A model generated the notes under the pieces. That model had not been told where the DNA came from, made no database searches, and saw nothing but the letters and a program-made list of their open reading frames with translations. This document shows, piece by piece, positions 54,918-64,000 of a DNA stretch of 64,000 nt (positions within the stretch are counted from its first letter, which is position 1; the number at the start of each line of letters is the position of its first letter). The stretch covers positions 16,614 through 80,613 of the forward strand of contig PXYV01000007.1 of assembly GCA_003023745.1 (NCBI GenBank), written 5' to 3'. This DNA comes from Sulfobacillus acidophilus (GTDB lineage: Bacteria; Bacillota; Sulfobacillia; Sulfobacillales; Sulfobacillaceae). A program made the position numbers and the translations under genes.

Positions 54918-55076
54918 GCCCCTTTTTCTTCTTAATAAGTTTACCCCCAAATACACGGCATCGCGATCCTCGTGCCGGATCCCGATGTAGGCGAAGGTCG
55001 TGCCGGGGTTACTGTGATTCAGCATCGGCTGAATGATGGCAAGATCGACGCCACCGTGACAGGCGTTGGAGATAAG
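54918..55076 (-). pseudogene. Tyrosine-recombinase C-terminal tail, copy 1
   Basis: The frame contains GGVDLAIIQPMLNHSNPGTTFAYIGIRHEDRDAVYLGVNLLRRKRG, the end of an integrase with the LNHS (LGH equivalent) and active Tyr in FAYIG. The rest of the gene is missing. A closely similar DNA segment ends at 55920. Confidence 0.75.
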
Positions 55077-55090
55077 CCGTACCCTAAGAA

Positions 55091-55492
55091 TTAGTCCGTT
55101 GAGCGCGCTAATTGCTTTTCGGCCCACTCTTGTATGCGTTGAGCACAAGTGACCGCCTGCGCGGCCTCATCCGTCGTCGTCTCCAAAGGACTAAGATACC
55201 TATAGGAGACCGCGTATTCCGTTAACCCCAAGGTCGCTTCACGGATATCTGCCACACTGGGTGCAAACGGTTCCAGTCAATCCACAAGATAATCGAGGTC
55301 GTGGCTCCGTGGCACAGGCTGCCCATAATAGGTCAAGAGAGCCTTCAACCATTTTTCGCCGCACTGTTGCGCGTGAAAGCACGCGGCATGGAGCCACCCC
55401 GCCGACACTGCATGAAGCGCGACCTTCAGATCCTCATGAGCATAGATCCTCCACAGTTTAGTGGGGTCGTTCATAGAGAATTTTTCCCTCAT
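55091..55492 (-). pseudogene. HEPN-domain toxin (PF05168-like) with in-frame TGA
   Basis: Reads MREKFSMNDPTKLWRIYAHEDLK ... FHAQQCGEKWLKALLTYYG ... SHDLDYLVD, then a TGA at 55277. The same frame continues LEPFAPSVADIREATLGLTEYAVSYRYLSPLETTTDEAAQAV to 55091, completing the HEPN helical bundle. One TGG-to-TGA change would explain it. HEPN proteins are RNases silenced by partner MNT proteins. The gene overlaps the MNT gene by 35 bases. Confidence 0.75.
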
Positions 55493-55772
55493 TCACGATG
55501 TCATTCGCCATCATCGGAAACCCGTCCTGGACCTCGGAAGGGGTTCTGACCAAAAAGTCCATCGGAATCCCCGGAATGCGGGCCACCTGTCGGATCACAA
55601 TGCCCCGGCGAATCGTACGCTCCTCTGACGGCATAATGATCAAAAAATCCCAGTCACTATCCGGTCGCGCATCCTTCCGGGCATGGGATCCAAAGAGAAT
55701 AATGCGTTCGACCGCGGGGAAGTGGGTGACTATACGCTCCACCACCCGATCCTCCACCGATTTTGAATTCAC
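55458..55772 (-). CDS. MNT-type nucleotidyltransferase antitoxin
   Basis: 104 residues. IILFGSHARKDARPDSDWDFLI is the GSxxR...DxD active site of minimal nucleotidyltransferases. In HEPN/MNT pairs the MNT protein AMPylates the HEPN toxin. Still intact although its partner is broken. Confidence 0.85.
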   Translation of the reverse strand: MNSKSVEDRVVERIVTHFPAVERIILFGSHARKDARPDSDWDFLIIMPSEERTIRRGIVIRQVARIPGIPMDFLVRTPSEVQDGFPMMANDIVNEGKILYERPH

Positions 55773-55827
55773 GGCTCAGCCTCCCTCAACTATCCTCTCT
55801 GTCGTATACCGCCAAGGGCACGGCCTT

Positions 55828-55920
55828 TTACAAATTCAACCCCAAGTACACGGCATCGCGCTCTTCCCGCCGAATCCCGATGTAGGCTAAGGTCGTGCCG
55901 GGACTGCTGTGATTCAGGAT
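55828..55920 (-). pseudogene. Tyrosine-recombinase C-terminal tail, copy 2
   Basis: Reads ILNHSSPGTTLAYIGIRREERDAVYLGLNL then stop. DNA and protein closely match copy 1 at 54918-55076, in the same orientation, on the other side of the HEPN/MNT pair. Confidence 0.75.
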
Positions 55921-56016
55921 TCGCCGGGCCGATCCTTTCCATGGGGATCCGCGTGTCTTCATCTCGTTACGCGTCATGGAGTTGTGAGCTCCACTGGTTT
56001 AACCCCGGCGCAGGAT

Positions 56017-56898
56017 TTATGGTAATGCCAGACGACCACTAAATGGATCCGCCGGCACTCCTTGAACTCCCGGACGACACCGAAACAGGGCGCCCGACAA
56101 GGGCCATCTTTGTAGGTCTGTTGTCGACATGCCATACCGTGCGGTCGTCACATACAGATCCCGCAAGTCATCCCCACCAAAGACACAGCTTGCCACATTG
56201 AGCGCTGGTACTTCGATGGTCTCAAGCCATTCTCCCGATGGAGCATACCGCCGCACCTGATGGCCCCCCCACAGACACACCCAAACGCAATCCTCGGCAT
56301 CGACAGTGAGGCCATCAGGCCCTCCATCGGACTCATCAAATTCAATCACATTCGACATCTCCGTCCGTTCTCCATTACTAGGATCGAAGTCCCACATCTC
56401 CAATCTCGCGCGTCCGGTATCCGCAAAATACATGCGCGTGCCATTGCGCGTCCAGCCAATCCCATTGGGTACTCCCAGGCTCTCAGCGACCTTTGTCACC
56501 TGCCAATCCGCGTCCACCCGATACAAACATCCATCCCGGTGTGTGGCGTCGTTCATAGTCCCCGCCCACAGGCGACCCTGCCGGTCGCATTTGCCATCGT
56601 TCATTCGAAAATTCCGACGGTCCGCCTCGACCGCCTTCATCAACGTGTACTGGCCATCCGTCGTCAGAACCCCGATTCCATCGGCCAATCCTACAACAAA
56701 GGAGTCCGACCGCAACGACGGCACCACAAATCCAAGACTTTGCCCGACCCTGGCCCGCACGACGTCTCCGGCGCGGCTCTCCCAGAAGTGCAGTTCCCCC
56801 CGCAGCAGGTCAACCCACCATAACCCGCCGCGTTGAATATCCCACACGGGCGATTCTCCTACCTCGGCTTTTACATCACACGCCAGTTCCACCCTCAT
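56017..56898 (-). CDS. SMP-30/gluconolactonase family lactonase
   Basis: About 293 residues from the ATG at 56898 behind GGGAGGAGG. GESPVW (metal Glu), [20 protein letters not shown] (metal Asn), [10 protein letters not shown] (metal Asn) and [17 protein letters not shown] (Asp) give the full metal site of the six-bladed propeller. It should open a sugar lactone to an aldonic acid. Overlaps the end of the dehydratase gene by four bases. Confidence 0.92.
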   Translation of the reverse strand: MRVELACDVKAEVGESPVWDIQRGGLWWVDLLRGELHFWESRAGDVVRARVGQSLGFVVPSLRSDSFVVGLADGIGVLTTDGQYTLMKAVEADRRNFRMNDGKCDRQGRLWAGTMNDATHRDGCLYRVDADWQVTKVAESLGVPNGIGWTRNGTRMYFADTGRARLEMWDFDPSNGERTEMSNVIEFDESDGGPDGLTVDAEDCVWVCLWGGHQVRRYAPSGEWLETIEVPALNVASCVFGGDDLRDLYVTTARYGMSTTDLQRWPLSGALFRCRPGVQGVPADPFSGRLALP

Positions 56899-58163
56899 TC
56901 CAACCCTCCTCCCTTTGGCCCGTCGCATGGGTCCTCCTGCTTTTCGGGGTCGGCCCAATTGCGATTGGGAACCATGGCAAACCAAGTAGGGCGTCCCGGA
57001 TCGCGATCATATGGATAATTCCCGAGAGACCGATACAACTCCGCGTATTCCGCAACCTTGTCCCGGTCCAAGGTAATCCCCAGCCCTGGTCCGGTGGGCA
57101 CCGCAATAGCGCCATTTCTATAGCAAAACTTCCCGCCCGCAATAATGTCGTCTTGTAAATGATGATAATGGGCGTCCGCCGCGAAGGTAAGATTGGGCAA
57201 CACCGCACCGAGGTGCAGCATCGTGGCTAATTGAATGCCGAGTTCGCCCGACGAGTGAACCGATACCCCCAACTGAAAGGCGTCACAAATGTGGGCAGCC
57301 TTAATGCACGCTCGAATACCGCCCCAAAAGGTGGTGTCCAGGAGAATGACGTCCACGGCCAAATCACGAATATTCGCTGCCAGTTGTTCAAAATTCACAA
57401 CGACGGTATTCGTCGCCAAGGGGATGCGCACGAACGACTTCAAGCGGCGTAGGCCATTTAATCCCCAGGTCGGATCTTCGTAATAATCGTTGCGTAAGCC
57501 CTCAATGGCTTGTCCAAAACGAATGGCATCTTCGACGGACAACGCGGCATTCGGATCGTAGCGGATGGAGTCGTGGGGAAAACTTTTCGCTAGTGCTTGA
57601 TAGCACGAGAGCTCATAGTCCGGGGGAAACACCCCACCTTTCAGCTTATGGGTCGAAAAACCCCACCGCTTTTTTAAATCGGCCGTGTGAGCAATCAATT
57701 GGTCAATCGTCCTGACTTCCCCCTCACCAGTCGCGTTGGCGTATCGAAAAAATAAATAACTGGCGAACGGCACGCTCTCACGAAGTTTTCCACCGAGAAG
57801 TTGATACACCGGCACGTTTAGTGCTTTACCGATTAGATCTAAACACGCAAACTCAATGGCTGCATGCAATTGCATGCGATTATTGTATAAACTGGCGGTG
57901 GGGTTCATGATTTTAAACTGGAGCGCATTGAGGTCAAAGGGGTCATGCCCAACTAAATACGTCTTCAGTCCACGAATCGCAACCTCGGCACTCTCCCCTC
58001 CACCCCCAAGCTCCCCCAACCCAATGAGACCCTCATCCGTTTCAACCTCCACAATTGTCCGCACAAAGCGGCCCCAATGCGCGCCGTTCGCATGCCGCAA
58101 TGGCGCCTCCAGGGGTACCGTAACTGTCGTGCCCCGCACGTCTACAATTCGCATCTCATGCAC
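56895..58163 (-). CDS. Enolase-superfamily sugar-acid dehydratase, glucarate-dehydratase-like
   Basis: 422 residues. FSTHKLKGG gives the KxK base, [17 protein letters not shown] and PLATNTVV the metal ligands Asp, Glu and Asn, and [10 protein letters not shown] with [10 protein letters not shown] the Asp-His pair. This Asn and Asp-His set is that of the glucarate dehydratase subgroup. It dehydrates an acid sugar to a 2-keto-3-deoxy acid. The exact sugar is not determinable. AAGG six bases before the ATG. Confidence 0.92.
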   Translation of the reverse strand: MHEMRIVDVRGTTVTVPLEAPLRHANGAHWGRFVRTIVEVETDEGLIGLGELGGGGESAEVAIRGLKTYLVGHDPFDLNALQFKIMNPTASLYNNRMQLHAAIEFACLDLIGKALNVPVYQLLGGKLRESVPFASYLFFRYANATGEGEVRTIDQLIAHTADLKKRWGFSTHKLKGGVFPPDYELSCYQALAKSFPHDSIRYDPNAALSVEDAIRFGQAIEGLRNDYYEDPTWGLNGLRRLKSFVRIPLATNTVVVNFEQLAANIRDLAVDVILLDTTFWGGIRACIKAAHICDAFQLGVSVHSSGELGIQLATMLHLGAVLPNLTFAADAHYHHLQDDIIAGGKFCYRNGAIAVPTGPGLGITLDRDKVAEYAELYRSLGNYPYDRDPGRPTWFAMVPNRNWADPEKQEDPCDGPKGGGLE

Positions 58164-58179
58164 GCCCTTTGCTGCTGGA

Positions 58180-59145
58180 TTAGGATGATTGCCGCTCGCG
58201 ATTCACGAGCATCATCGCAATGATGACCACCCCGTATAACATTGACTCCATTGACGCCCCAACATTAAGCACCTCGAGCAAGCTGGTAAGCGTCGTCAAA
58301 ATCAACGCCCCTGCTATCGTCCCAAGATAGTTTCCCTTGCCCCCTAAAATCGAAGTTCCTCCGATCACTGCCACCGCTACCGATGCCAATTGATAGCTAT
58401 CGCCCATTCCGAAATACGCTTGGCCGGAGTACCCCGCCAAGAGCAAGCCCGCCAGTGCCGCCGCGATCGCGCTGACTACATATACGAAAATCACGACGCG
58501 GTTGACCGGAATGCCAGACAACCAGGAAGCACGCGGAGCACTCCCCGACGCATACGTCCAGCGACCAAAGACCGTCCGCCGAAATAGCAGCAATACGAGG
58601 ACGGCAACGACGGCCCAAAACCAGACCATCCACGGGATTCCTAGGGGTCCCGCTCCGGTGGCTAATGTGGTCAATAACGGAGGTGAAGCACCCTGTGGGG
58701 TACCATTGCTATAAAGCAAGGCTGCTCCCTCTAGAATGCTATTCATACTTAACGTCATAATGAGTGGGGGAATCTTTAAAATGGTGATACCGACCCCGTT
58801 AACCAACCCCGTAAGAGCCGCCACGACCGCAACCACAACGGCCCCCAGAAGTAACTGATGGTTTGAGCCCAGGGTGATGCCGGTGATGAGGAGTGCCCCA
58901 AAGTTGAGCATGTAGGCCACCGACAAGTCAATTCCTCCGGTAATTAAGGTAAAGGTCTGGCCAATCCCCACGATACCGACGAATCCGGCGGTTGAGGCAA
59001 TCGCAAGAATATGCCCCCAGCCAAAAAATCCCCGAATGAATATGGATCCTAGTACAAACAATCCGATCGCAGCAAGATACGCGACAATCACTTGGCGGTG
59101 TCCGTCTTTCCATAACCATGTTTCTATTTGACCTCTGAATATCAT
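58180..59145 (-). CDS. Sugar ABC transporter permease (RbsC type), second
   Basis: 321 residues with eight to ten hydrophobic segments. [22 protein letters not shown] and [26 protein letters not shown] are RbsC/YjfF-family hallmarks. Its ATG overlaps the stop of the preceding permease (ATGA). Forms the membrane channel with the other permease. Confidence 0.92.
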   Translation of the reverse strand: MIFRGQIETWLWKDGHRQVIVAYLAAIGLFVLGSIFIRGFFGWGHILAIASTAGFVGIVGIGQTFTLITGGIDLSVAYMLNFGALLITGITLGSNHQLLLGAVVVAVVAALTGLVNGVGITILKIPPLIMTLSMNSILEGAALLYSNGTPQGASPPLLTTLATGAGPLGIPWMVWFWAVVAVLVLLLFRRTVFGRWTYASGSAPRASWLSGIPVNRVVIFVYVVSAIAAALAGLLLAGYSGQAYFGMGDSYQLASVAVAVIGGTSILGGKGNYLGTIAGALILTTLTSLLEVLNVGASMESMLYGVVIIAMMLVNRERQSS

Positions 59146-60101
59146 CCCTGCCGCACCTGCCTGCCCTCTGAGTGTCGGGATATTGACCGAACGATGCGCA
59201 CTCCCTGGCTTAGTCCCAACACGAGCACTAAAATCCCACCACTCACAATATATTGCAAGTACGACGACGCGTTCGTGAGAAATATGATGTCACTGATCAC
59301 GGTCAGAACAAATGAGGCGGCAACGACGCCGCCAATGCTGCCGACGCCGCCCGCCAGACTTGTGCCGCCAAGCACAGCGATTACGATTGCGTTCAGTGTA
59401 AAGGGCGTCCCAATATTTGGGTCTCCGGATGAAGTCTGGCCCGCCAAGAAAATTCCGGCTAGTGCCGCCAACAATCCGGCCGCCACATAGGAGCCCACGC
59501 GAATGCGTTTCTCGTCAATTCCAGACTGACGCGCCCCCTCGAGATTATCGCCTACGGCAAAGAGATAGCGACCGGTCGGGGTACGGTAATACACGATCCA
59601 CGTCAGCACAAGAATCAACCCCAGCACAAACGCCACGAGGGGAATCGGCCCCAGATTGTTTTCCGCGATCGTCGAGATCCACGGCGCGACGCTCCCACCT
59701 GGTGTGGGCAAAATATGCAGTGCAATACCAAAAAAGAACGATCCTGTCGCTAACGTTGTCACCAACGCAGACAAGCGAAAATGCGTGATGAGTAGGCCGT
59801 TGATAAGACCCGCTGCGGCACCGACTAGCAGGGCTAATGGTACACCCACCGTCGCCGCCGTGGTTGCCACCACGACACATGTTAAACTCACCATATAGCC
59901 TATGGACAAGTCAATCCCACCCGCTATGATGACAATTGATTCTCCAAGGCCCACCAAAAAATAAGGGGCGCTACTGGTAATCAACGACTGAATCTGGAAA
60001 ACCGACAGCAAGCTGTGATTCAAGATCACGTACGTCACTAATAAGACCAACAAAATTCCGTAAATCAAATATTCATTCTTGAGCCACGGAGACATGCGCA
60101 C
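59142..60101 (-). CDS. Sugar ABC transporter permease (RbsC type), first
   Basis: About 320 residues. The GTG at 60101 follows AAAGGAG; an ATG at 60095 is close. IVIIAGGIDLSIGYMVSLTCVV and IAVLGGTSLAGGVGSIGGVVAASFVL are the paired family motifs. It overlaps the end of the ATPase gene, so the operon is tightly coupled. Confidence 0.92.
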   Translation of the reverse strand: MRMSPWLKNEYLIYGILLVLLVTYVILNHSLLSVFQIQSLITSSAPYFLVGLGESIVIIAGGIDLSIGYMVSLTCVVVATTAATVGVPLALLVGAAAGLINGLLITHFRLSALVTTLATGSFFFGIALHILPTPGGSVAPWISTIAENNLGPIPLVAFVLGLILVLTWIVYYRTPTGRYLFAVGDNLEGARQSGIDEKRIRVGSYVAAGLLAALAGIFLAGQTSSGDPNIGTPFTLNAIVIAVLGGTSLAGGVGSIGGVVAASFVLTVISDIIFLTNASSYLQYIVSGGILVLVLGLSQGVRIVRSISRHSEGRQVRQG

Positions 60102-61638
60102 GGATGGCCTTCTCCTTTCTGTGAAAGGCAGCATCAACGAGTGTTTCGTTGGTAATGTGAGAGCCGACGAGCGTCGTAACAACATGGTATTCATAAAACA
60201 CTAAAACTCGGGTGGCCACACCAACCAACTCGGACGTGTCAGAGGAATATAGCACAATCGCCGTGCCAGCTTTGGCTAAGTCACGGATGATGTCAAATAG
60301 CGCCGTTTTCGTCGCCACATCGACGCCCCGCATGGGGTCGACCAGCAACAGGACGCGCGGCTTCGTCAACAGAACTTTGGCAAACACTAGTTTTTGCTGG
60401 TTTCCTCCGCTCAGTGATGATGCCGGATCGTCAAGGCGGGTTCGGCGGACGGCCAGTCGGTCGACTAATTCCGTGACGTGCTCCCTTTCCTTTCGGGAAT
60501 CAATCCAGCCCGCTCGGGCCATTCCTGGCAGACCCATAAGCGCCACGTTTTCCTGAATGGATAAGTTCAGGTGAAGAGCCTCAGTTTTGCGATTTTGGGG
60601 AACCAGCACTACCCCACGACTAATCATTCGACGTGGTTCAGGATGCCGCACGACCGATCCCAAGACTCTTATCGTACCCCCCACGGGGTGATAAGCGCCG
60701 AACAGCGACAACAAAAACTCTTGTTGACCGTGGCCCTCTAACCCCGCGACTCCCACCACCTCGCCCCCCCAGATGTCGATGGTAATGGGATCATGACTCT
60801 CTTTAAGAATTAATTTGTGCGCAGAAATCAGGGGTGCGGAATCGTAATTAACGGTCGGTGCGATAGACGTCGCGCGATGTTGCACCGCACGACCCGCCAT
60901 CAAGTCAATCAAAGTTTGGCGATCGAATGGCGCATCCATTGTCCCAACATTGATGCCATCTCGAAAAATCGTTGCCTGATCGGCAAAATGATCGATCTCA
61001 TCCAAACGATGCGACACAAACAGTATCGCTACCCCTGCCTCCTTAAGGCGCTGAACAATCCGGAACAATTTCTGGACGTAATCTTCAGGCAGTGAGGACG
61101 TCGCTTCGTCTAAGAGCAAAACGCGTGGATGACGCGTCAACGCTTTTACAACCTCGACCATTTGCTGCGTGGCAAGGGACAATTCGCCCACGATGGCATT
61201 CGGCTCAATATCCGATAGGTCGCATGATAACAACAATTCGCGCGCGCGTTTAGCTCGATCACGGGGACTAATCAACCCTTGCGCCAATTTGAGCGTTGTT
61301 GTTTCCACACCCAAAAATAAATTCTCCGCGACGGTGAGGTGTGACGACAACGACAATTCTTGATAGACGGCAACCACGCCCGCACGAGTCGCAGCTCTAG
61401 TGCTCCAATGCGAAAGGTCAGCCAGATGCCTGTCGTCGATCGTCAGCATGCCGCGGTCCGGCTTATAGTAACCCGCCAGAATCTTCATCATGGTGCTTTT
61501 ACCCGCGCCGTTTTCCCCTAGCAAAGCATGCACCTGGCCTGAAGTCACCTCTAGGGAAGCGTCCTGCAGTGCCACCGTTGCGCCGAAACGTTTCTCAATG
61601 TGTTCGGCCGTTAGCAATCTCTCGTTCACCCTGTCCAC
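60073..61638 (-). CDS. Sugar ABC transporter ATPase (RbsA type, two domains)
   Basis: 521 residues with two ATPase domains. Domain 1 has Walker A GENGAGKST (41-49) and VLLLDEATSSL. Domain 2 has the usual degenerate loop GLEGHGQQEFLL, the signature LSGGNQQKLVFAKVL, and an odd Walker B, LLLVDPMRGVD (to 440), where the family has LDEPTRGID: Asp to Val and Glu to Asp. So only domain 1 probably hydrolyses ATP efficiently. A GTG at 61629 is a possible alternative start. Confidence 0.93.
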   Translation of the reverse strand: MDRVNERLLTAEHIEKRFGATVALQDASLEVTSGQVHALLGENGAGKSTMMKILAGYYKPDRGMLTIDDRHLADLSHWSTRAATRAGVVAVYQELSLSSHLTVAENLFLGVETTTLKLAQGLISPRDRAKRARELLLSCDLSDIEPNAIVGELSLATQQMVEVVKALTRHPRVLLLDEATSSLPEDYVQKLFRIVQRLKEAGVAILFVSHRLDEIDHFADQATIFRDGINVGTMDAPFDRQTLIDLMAGRAVQHRATSIAPTVNYDSAPLISAHKLILKESHDPITIDIWGGEVVGVAGLEGHGQQEFLLSLFGAYHPVGGTIRVLGSVVRHPEPRRMISRGVVLVPQNRKTEALHLNLSIQENVALMGLPGMARAGWIDSRKEREHVTELVDRLAVRRTRLDDPASSLSGGNQQKLVFAKVLLTKPRVLLLVDPMRGVDVATKTALFDIIRDLAKAGTAIVLYSSDTSELVGVATRVLVFYEYHVVTTLVGSHITNETLVDAAFHRKEKAIRAHVSVAQE

Positions 61639-61646
61639 CTACCTTA

Positions 61647-61675
61647 TTGAGGGCACTCGTCGCGAGTGCCCTCAA
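61647..61675 (-). other. 13-base-pair intercistronic hairpin
   Basis: TTGAGGGCACTCG and its perfect complement around a three-base loop, between the binding-protein gene and the ATPase gene. No T run follows, so full termination is unlikely. Such hairpins shield the upstream mRNA and raise binding-protein output. Confidence 0.75.
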
Positions 61676-61689
61676 GTGCAATTGATCCA

Positions 61690-62736
61690 CTAAGGCTGCG
61701 ATAACACTTGGCTCGGTGTCAGGGTCACACCATCCTTCGGATCGTCCACATTAAGGTAGAAGGAGGCGGGCTCGGACGGCAAGGCCTTTGTGATGGCTTC
61801 TGCCGTCGCCCACGTGATGACGGGCAACTGAATATACTTCGGCACCTTTTTTCCCTCTAAAATTGACATCGCCACTTGAAATGCCTTAGCCGACCGCCAC
61901 AGATCCGAACTCACCTGAAACACCTTCAACCCTTGCTTGGCATATTTTCGGGCCATCAACGCCGTGCCGTTCGTGTCGGACCCAACTACGGGCACGAACT
62001 TGCGGTGGGCATGTAAGTAAGCTTGAATCACACCGTAGGCTTCCCCGCCTTCGGTGTAGACCCCGTCAATGTTATGGTACGTCGACAAGAGGTTCTGCAT
62101 GATGCTCTGCGCGGTGGCTTCATCCCAATTCGCGTACGACACGTTCAAAATATGAATTCCCGGATGAGCCTTGACCACTTTTTGCACGGATGCCCACTCC
62201 AACGCGTCATCGGTCGTTCCCGCCACCCCACGCAATACCACAATATTTCCCTTGCCATGCAACTGAGCCACGAGCCACTTGATACCATCCGCTCCATAAA
62301 CGTTCATAGGTTCGTTGACTTTATAGGCATAGGGCGAGGTGACCAAATTGTCGTAGGAGACCACCACGATACCGTGTTGATGGGCCTGCGCAATCACGTT
62401 ATTTAATCCGGTCGGAGATGCCGCGTCCACCAAAATAGCATTGACATGCTCGGCAATCATGTTGTCAATGGCTGCCACCTGCGCCGAGACGTTATTACCC
62501 GCATTGTTAATAATCAGCTGCTTAACCTCTTTTTTGTAAGTCGGTGTGGCCGCCTCAGCCTCAATTTCTTTCTTCATCTGAATTCTCGCACCGTTACCGT
62601 AGTACGAATTACTTTGCGCAATGACCCACGGCCCTTTATGCGTACTCGCGGCTTGAGAAACCCCTCCTAATGCCGTCAAACTCATGGTTAATAGACCCGC
62701 CGTCAATATGCCAGACAAAAGCTTTGTGCGCATCAT
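61690..62736 (-). CDS. Periplasmic sugar-binding protein (RbsB type)
   Basis: About 348 residues from the ATG at 62736, five bases after AAAGGAGGG; the frame extends to 62868 without a start signal. A signal peptide (LLSGILTAGLLTMSLTALGGVSQAA) is followed by the type-I fold (AIDNMIAEHVNAILVDAASPTGLNNVI; GIVVVSYDN; FVPVVGSDTNG). It delivers a sugar or sugar acid to the transporter below it. Confidence 0.93.
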   Translation of the reverse strand: MMRTKLLSGILTAGLLTMSLTALGGVSQAASTHKGPWVIAQSNSYYGNGARIQMKKEIEAEAATPTYKKEVKQLIINNAGNNVSAQVAAIDNMIAEHVNAILVDAASPTGLNNVIAQAHQHGIVVVSYDNLVTSPYAYKVNEPMNVYGADGIKWLVAQLHGKGNIVVLRGVAGTTDDALEWASVQKVVKAHPGIHILNVSYANWDEATAQSIMQNLLSTYHNIDGVYTEGGEAYGVIQAYLHAHRKFVPVVGSDTNGTALMARKYAKQGLKVFQVSSDLWRSAKAFQVAMSILEGKKVPKYIQLPVITWATAEAITKALPSEPASFYLNVDDPKDGVTLTPSQVLSQP

Positions 62737-62777
62737 TGGAACCCTCCTTTTGCAGTGTGCAGCAACCCACAACTTTC

Positions 62778-63470
62778 TTACAGCATGCGAACAATTCCAT
62801 CGATACCGGTTTGAATATGATGTTCGACAATGGAGCACGCTTCTGCTAATTCGTGCTTGCTCAGACACTCCCAGATTTGGCGGTGGTCGTCGTCACTGGC
62901 GATACTCTTGTCCAACCTTTTGTAGTAATACCGCGCCGTTACGTAGTGGCTATGGAGAGCTTTGTAGCTTCGCAAAATTTCGGGGTTTTCCGCTAACATC
63001 ACCAACTGTTCGTGAAACTGCATATCAGACTCATTGTAGGAACCAAAGTCAAATTCGGGCGCGCGAATGGCTATCTGCATCGTCTCGATGATCTGGGCCA
63101 TCGTCTCTAATGTGGAAGGGCTAATCGGATGCGCGTGGCTAATGGCCCATGTTTCCATCATGAGTCGCGCATTCAGAATATTCACCGCATCCTCTTTGGT
63201 CACCGGACGGACATACGTACCTTTTCGCGGCACAATGACCACTAGTCCCTCTGTATTCAGCCTCGCTACGGCATCTTTGACCGGCTGCTTACTGATCCCA
63301 AACAACTCGGCCAAGTGGGGAATATCTAATTTGTCCGTTGGCTGAAATTCCCCCGCAAAAATCGCATCCCGCAAACGACTATAGGTCTCCTCGGCTAATC
63401 CAACATGTTCAATGGGGCTTAAAACCATGTGACAGTCACCAGCTTTACCGTGAAATGTAATCTGTGACAT
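62778..63470 (-). CDS. GntR-family (FadR/FCD) regulator of the sugar-acid operon
   Basis: Up to 230 residues. The winged HTH (LRDAIFAGEFQPTDKLDIPHLAELFGISKQPVKDAVARLNTEGLV) is followed by an FCD ligand domain with the metal-binding His residues (MQFHEQL, HSHYVTARYY, HHIQTG). It precedes the binding-protein gene by 42 bases. Two starts are possible: the ATG at 63470, seven bases after a TATAAT box (leaderless), and the ATG at 63428, with GGTGA upstream. It likely responds to the sugar acid or its keto product. Confidence 0.92.
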   Translation of the reverse strand: MSQITFHGKAGDCHMVLSPIEHVGLAEETYSRLRDAIFAGEFQPTDKLDIPHLAELFGISKQPVKDAVARLNTEGLVVIVPRKGTYVRPVTKEDAVNILNARLMMETWAISHAHPISPSTLETMAQIIETMQIAIRAPEFDFGSYNESDMQFHEQLVMLAENPEILRSYKALHSHYVTARYYYKRLDKSIASDDDHRQIWECLSKHELAEACSIVEHHIQTGIDGIVRML

Positions 63471-63504
63471 TTTACATATTATATTTTAAAAAGGACGTTT
63501 GCAA
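63455..63504 (-). promoter_or_regulatory. Promoter and probable auto-operator of the GntR operon
   Basis: TATAAT at 63478-63483 (minus strand); the -35 near 63499-63506 is weak. ATGTAA and TTACAT (63455-63477) form an inverted repeat with an 11-base centre that lies at the transcript start and covers the 63470 start codon. Confidence 0.5.
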
Positions 63505-63851
63505 GTCTTTTCGGAGCAAATTTAGATAAGAATTGATCAAAACAATATTGTGAACTATCCGTTCGAGAAGCAAAGCTCGGGGCCAATGGTCCGTTCATGA
63601 GTTCGGATCTGTCCCGAAGGTTACACGCTGCCCCACGGGCTAAATGACGCATTGAGACGAATGGGCGTTGGCACTTGCCACTGCGCGACTCCTGACGACA
63701 ACGTCCGTCTACGGTACCCGTGGAGGTTTCCCATGACTCGACGCCTGTGCCACATGCGGTTATCAACTCAAGTTTCGCAGTTTGACCGATCCCCGCAAGC
63801 CTTGCCCCGCCTAGAATTTCCGAGTTTTATGCGGCCTTAAATGACGGTAAA
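63505..63851. other. Intergenic stretch, no gene assigned
   Basis: No convincing frame. It separates the sugar-acid operon from the transposon at the right edge. Confidence 0.35.
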
Positions 63852-63910
63852 ACACCCCCTGCACTGATATGCTGGAAGTAGCACACAACCACATATCGTC
63901 CAAGGGGTGT
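63852..63910. repeat. Inverted repeat at the left end of the right-edge transposon
   Basis: ACACCCC (63852-63858) and GGGGTGT (63904-63910) pair across 45 bases directly before the transposase start. Likely the terminal or subterminal repeat of the element. Confidence 0.5.
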
Positions 63911-63920
63911 CTTTGCACTG

Positions 63921-64000
63921 ATGATACCAGAAGATGCACCGATTTCCGAAACCCTGGGCCACTTTTTTCGCCGGTTTCACGTTGGCCGCTTGCTGAAGCA
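63921..64000 (+). CDS. IS4-family transposase, N-terminal part, runs off the window
   Basis: ATG at 63921 opens MIPEDAPISETLGHFFRRF, continuing HVGRLLKQ at the edge. This resembles the start of IS4-family transposases of Bacillota. Only 26 residues are visible, so family and intactness are tentative. Confidence 0.55.
   Translation, partial: MIPEDAPISETLGHFFRRFHVGRLLK

Overview
The window looks like a chromosomal segment of a Bacillota bacterium, most likely an acidophilic, Sulfobacillus-like member. This is inference from protein style, strong AAGGAGG ribosome-binding sites, a pyruvate kinase with an extra C-terminal PEP-utilizer domain, and many decayed transposons of mixed families. No rRNA, tRNA or CRISPR array was seen.

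Layout: positions 1-966 hold an IS607-type element (tnpB running off the left edge, tnpA, and a promoter that should give a leaderless mRNA). Positions 1898-20490 are a large acyl-CoA metabolism region. It holds three AMP-forming acyl-CoA ligases, an SDR dehydrogenase, a hotdog thioesterase, a TetR regulator, an isovaleryl-CoA-dehydrogenase-like flavoprotein, an enoyl-CoA hydratase, and a DUF35/thiolase/thiolase-like trio. Divergent from these are an acetoacetyl-CoA synthetase and a CaiB-type CoA-transferase. The divergent point (17138-17171) carries two fully superimposed, opposite promoters inside one palindrome. The genes together fit degradation of a branched or isoprenoid-type acid to acetoacetyl- and acetyl-CoA; the substrate is unknown.

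Positions 20800-23814 are transposon wreckage plus a solitary IS607-type recombinase whose catalytic motif has decayed. Positions 24012-31161 are housekeeping: folC, a cytochrome P450, an aldo/keto reductase, nadE, purU, a small membrane protein and a YbjQ-like protein. Positions 31860-34300 mix transposase remnants, a DUF3800 protein with a terminator, an array of six hairpins and two overlapping tyrosine-recombinase relics. Then come an orphan oligopeptide-type binding protein, a nucleoside 2-deoxyribosyltransferase, a Clp-fold SDH-type protease with a 72-residue partner, thrC-thrB converging on pyk-lysC, and a molybdate/tungstate-type ABC operon ending in its own XRE/ligand-binding regulator.

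Positions 49326-55920 are an accessory region: IS21 and rve relics, a Gly-rich surface protein, a broken ParM-like gene, a HicA-HicB-HicB cluster and a broken HEPN/MNT toxin-antitoxin pair flanked by two copies of an integrase tail. Positions 56017-63470 form a GntR-controlled sugar-acid operon (binding protein, ATPase, two permeases, glucarate-dehydratase-like enzyme, SMP-30 lactonase). The window ends inside a new IS4-type transposase.

The most unusual signal is a shared C-terminal tail on two otherwise unrelated exported proteins 46 kb apart (4337-4918 and 50790-51413): LP[TS]GQLPEVP[WY]A[AS]ALPL, a hydrophobic stretch and a basic end. It looks like a cell-surface sorting tag of a kind I do not recognise.
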